Shown here: in pieces, positions 62,812 to 64,000 of the stretch | How the letters are laid out: every line of letters starts with the position of its first letter | Position numbering within the stretch: position 1 is the stretch's first letter | Assembly (NCBI GenBank): GCA_916613615.1 | Contig: OU744733.1 | Coordinates: 33,023,939 to 33,087,938 of the forward strand | Direction of reading: 5' to 3' | Source: Steromphala cineraria | Lineage: Eukaryota; Mollusca; Gastropoda; Trochida; Trochidae | DNA: 64,000 nt | Program-made: the position numbers and the translations under genes | Notes under the pieces: generated by a model | The model's input: only the letters and a program-made list of their open reading frames with translations | The model's database searches: none | Told to the model about the DNA's origin: nothing

Positions 62812-64000
62812 AAGTGTAACAGTTTTGCATCTTTAGATTAAATGCAAATGTATGTAAACGATGTTGAAGTTAAAGGTGAAATTAATTAAACATCTTCAAC
62901 GAATAATTCCTTTCATGGCTAAATTCTTGAAGTCTATCACTCGACCTTGAGATTTCTTTATCGCGTGAGATTTCGTCTTTGGAATAGTATTCTTAAGCTT
63001 TGATTTTAGATTGTACGCGTATATATGCTATAACTTTGGCATTCATTGTACAAGGTTAATGTATGAGATAATTAATTTTGCAATTAAGCGATGTGCAGTT
63101 TGTATAACACTTTAAAAGGGCTTGAAACGTTACCTTTTCTAAATGTGCATCACTCGTCAATTCTATTTCGCTTGTTTGTGATTGTGCATAAAACATACAT
63201 TCGGTAGACGCTAAACCGGCAAGGTCAACGTTTAATGTAAATTGTTTAATGCCGCCTTTATGGGTAACATTAACTCGGTTTGTAGCTACCTCGTAGACGT
63301 TAAGTGATCCTTGTCAAAGATATTAAATGGTATCATTTTCTATCATGAATTATTAATACCATTTCTTAAATCAATATTTAACCATCTGCGTTTATTGATT
63401 ATTTTTGCTTTTAACCTGCATTTATATACATATAAATGTATATTTGAATTTCCGTTTTAAAGATATAATGTTAAACTTGACTTTGCGAAAGCTACAATGA
63501 CCTCATTGAAATCAATATAAGAACTTAAACTCAATATTCAGACTAGACATCGAAAGTGCATAAGTGAAATAAGAGTTTTGAACTCTACATGACCTTTTAA
63601 GTGATTAAAGAACACGACAGACGGTATCACCATTAACTTATCCCAAAACACGGTATAAAGCTCATCGCATGGTGTGTATACTGTTTATTAGTACAGTTAC
63701 AGGAAGCGCGTCCTAGTTAGGAGCTAAGGCCAATTGAGTGGAAATTACATCCGCTAAAGATGTTGGCGATTTGAAGAATTAATCATACCACATGATAATA
63801 ATGGAATCAAAGACTCACATCGCGAAATATCTTCACCTCGCGTTTAGGCTAAACTACCTACCAAAGATGCTTAACGAGAGTTTGTAATCATACCGAGAGT
63901 CTATAGTCTGTTTCATATATCTATGGACACCTCACTTCAAATGGTCGTATTGTCTTATACTTCAATTAACCCGTTGAGGTTAAGATAAACACGCATTTTA
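62812..64000. other. No recognisable gene
   Basis: No exon, tandem array or inverted-repeat element recognised. Confidence 0.45.

Overview
This is a window of AT-rich, intron- and repeat-laden animal nuclear DNA. The gene structures (GT-AG introns, metazoan orthologues) and the repeat families point to a marine mollusc, most likely a bivalve. The repeat evidence is tandem-repeat elements carrying CCGT/ACGG microsatellites, like the bivalve 'pearl'/Helentron-related elements, many short inverted-repeat elements, and a DIRS retrotransposon. The species cannot be told from the sequence alone.

Two genes can be rebuilt completely. DCTN2 (dynactin subunit 2, p50/dynamitin) runs on the minus strand from 35896 down to 9360 in 13 coding exons with consistent phases (1215 nt, 404 aa plus stop). 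STK16 (a myristoylated/palmitoylated NAK-family kinase) runs on the plus strand from 36623 to 41403 in 7 coding exons (927 nt, 308 aa plus stop). They are head to head, with start codons 727 bp apart, and probably share a bidirectional promoter that holds an ETS/GABP-type site and a CRE half-site.

The DCTN2 introns are swollen by mobile DNA. Intron 6 (9.5 kb) is almost entirely two nested copies of one tandem-repeat element (17565-26022). Intron 3 (6.5 kb) holds a complete but decayed DIRS-like tyrosine-recombinase retrotransposon (28353-34542) with inverted terminal repeats and an internal complementary region. Intron 4 holds a hAT-type MITE with an 8-bp target duplication and a threefold 138-bp duplication that copies the 5' end of exon 5. 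Introns 10, 11 and 12 hold further MITEs and tandem-repeat elements.

Left of DCTN2 (1-9359) lie a third copy of the intron 6 element, two copies of a MITE family, a LINE reverse-transcriptase fragment and long stretches without recognisable genes. Right of STK16 (41404-64000) lie its 3' UTR minisatellite, two related tandem-repeat elements (43672-45408 and 46507-48089), at least seven inverted-repeat elements, a tRNA-derived SINE, long G tracts and no gene I can name. Two short candidate exons (59240-59364 and 62770-62809) are offered at low confidence.

The most striking pattern is architectural. At least four tandem-repeat families here share one plan: a 5' foldback hairpin, a short GC-rich microsatellite, a tandem array of long units, a copy of the complementary arm near the 3' end, and a small terminal 3' hairpin. 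This fits non-autonomous Helentron-type (HINE) elements. No autonomous Rep/helicase partner is visible in the window.
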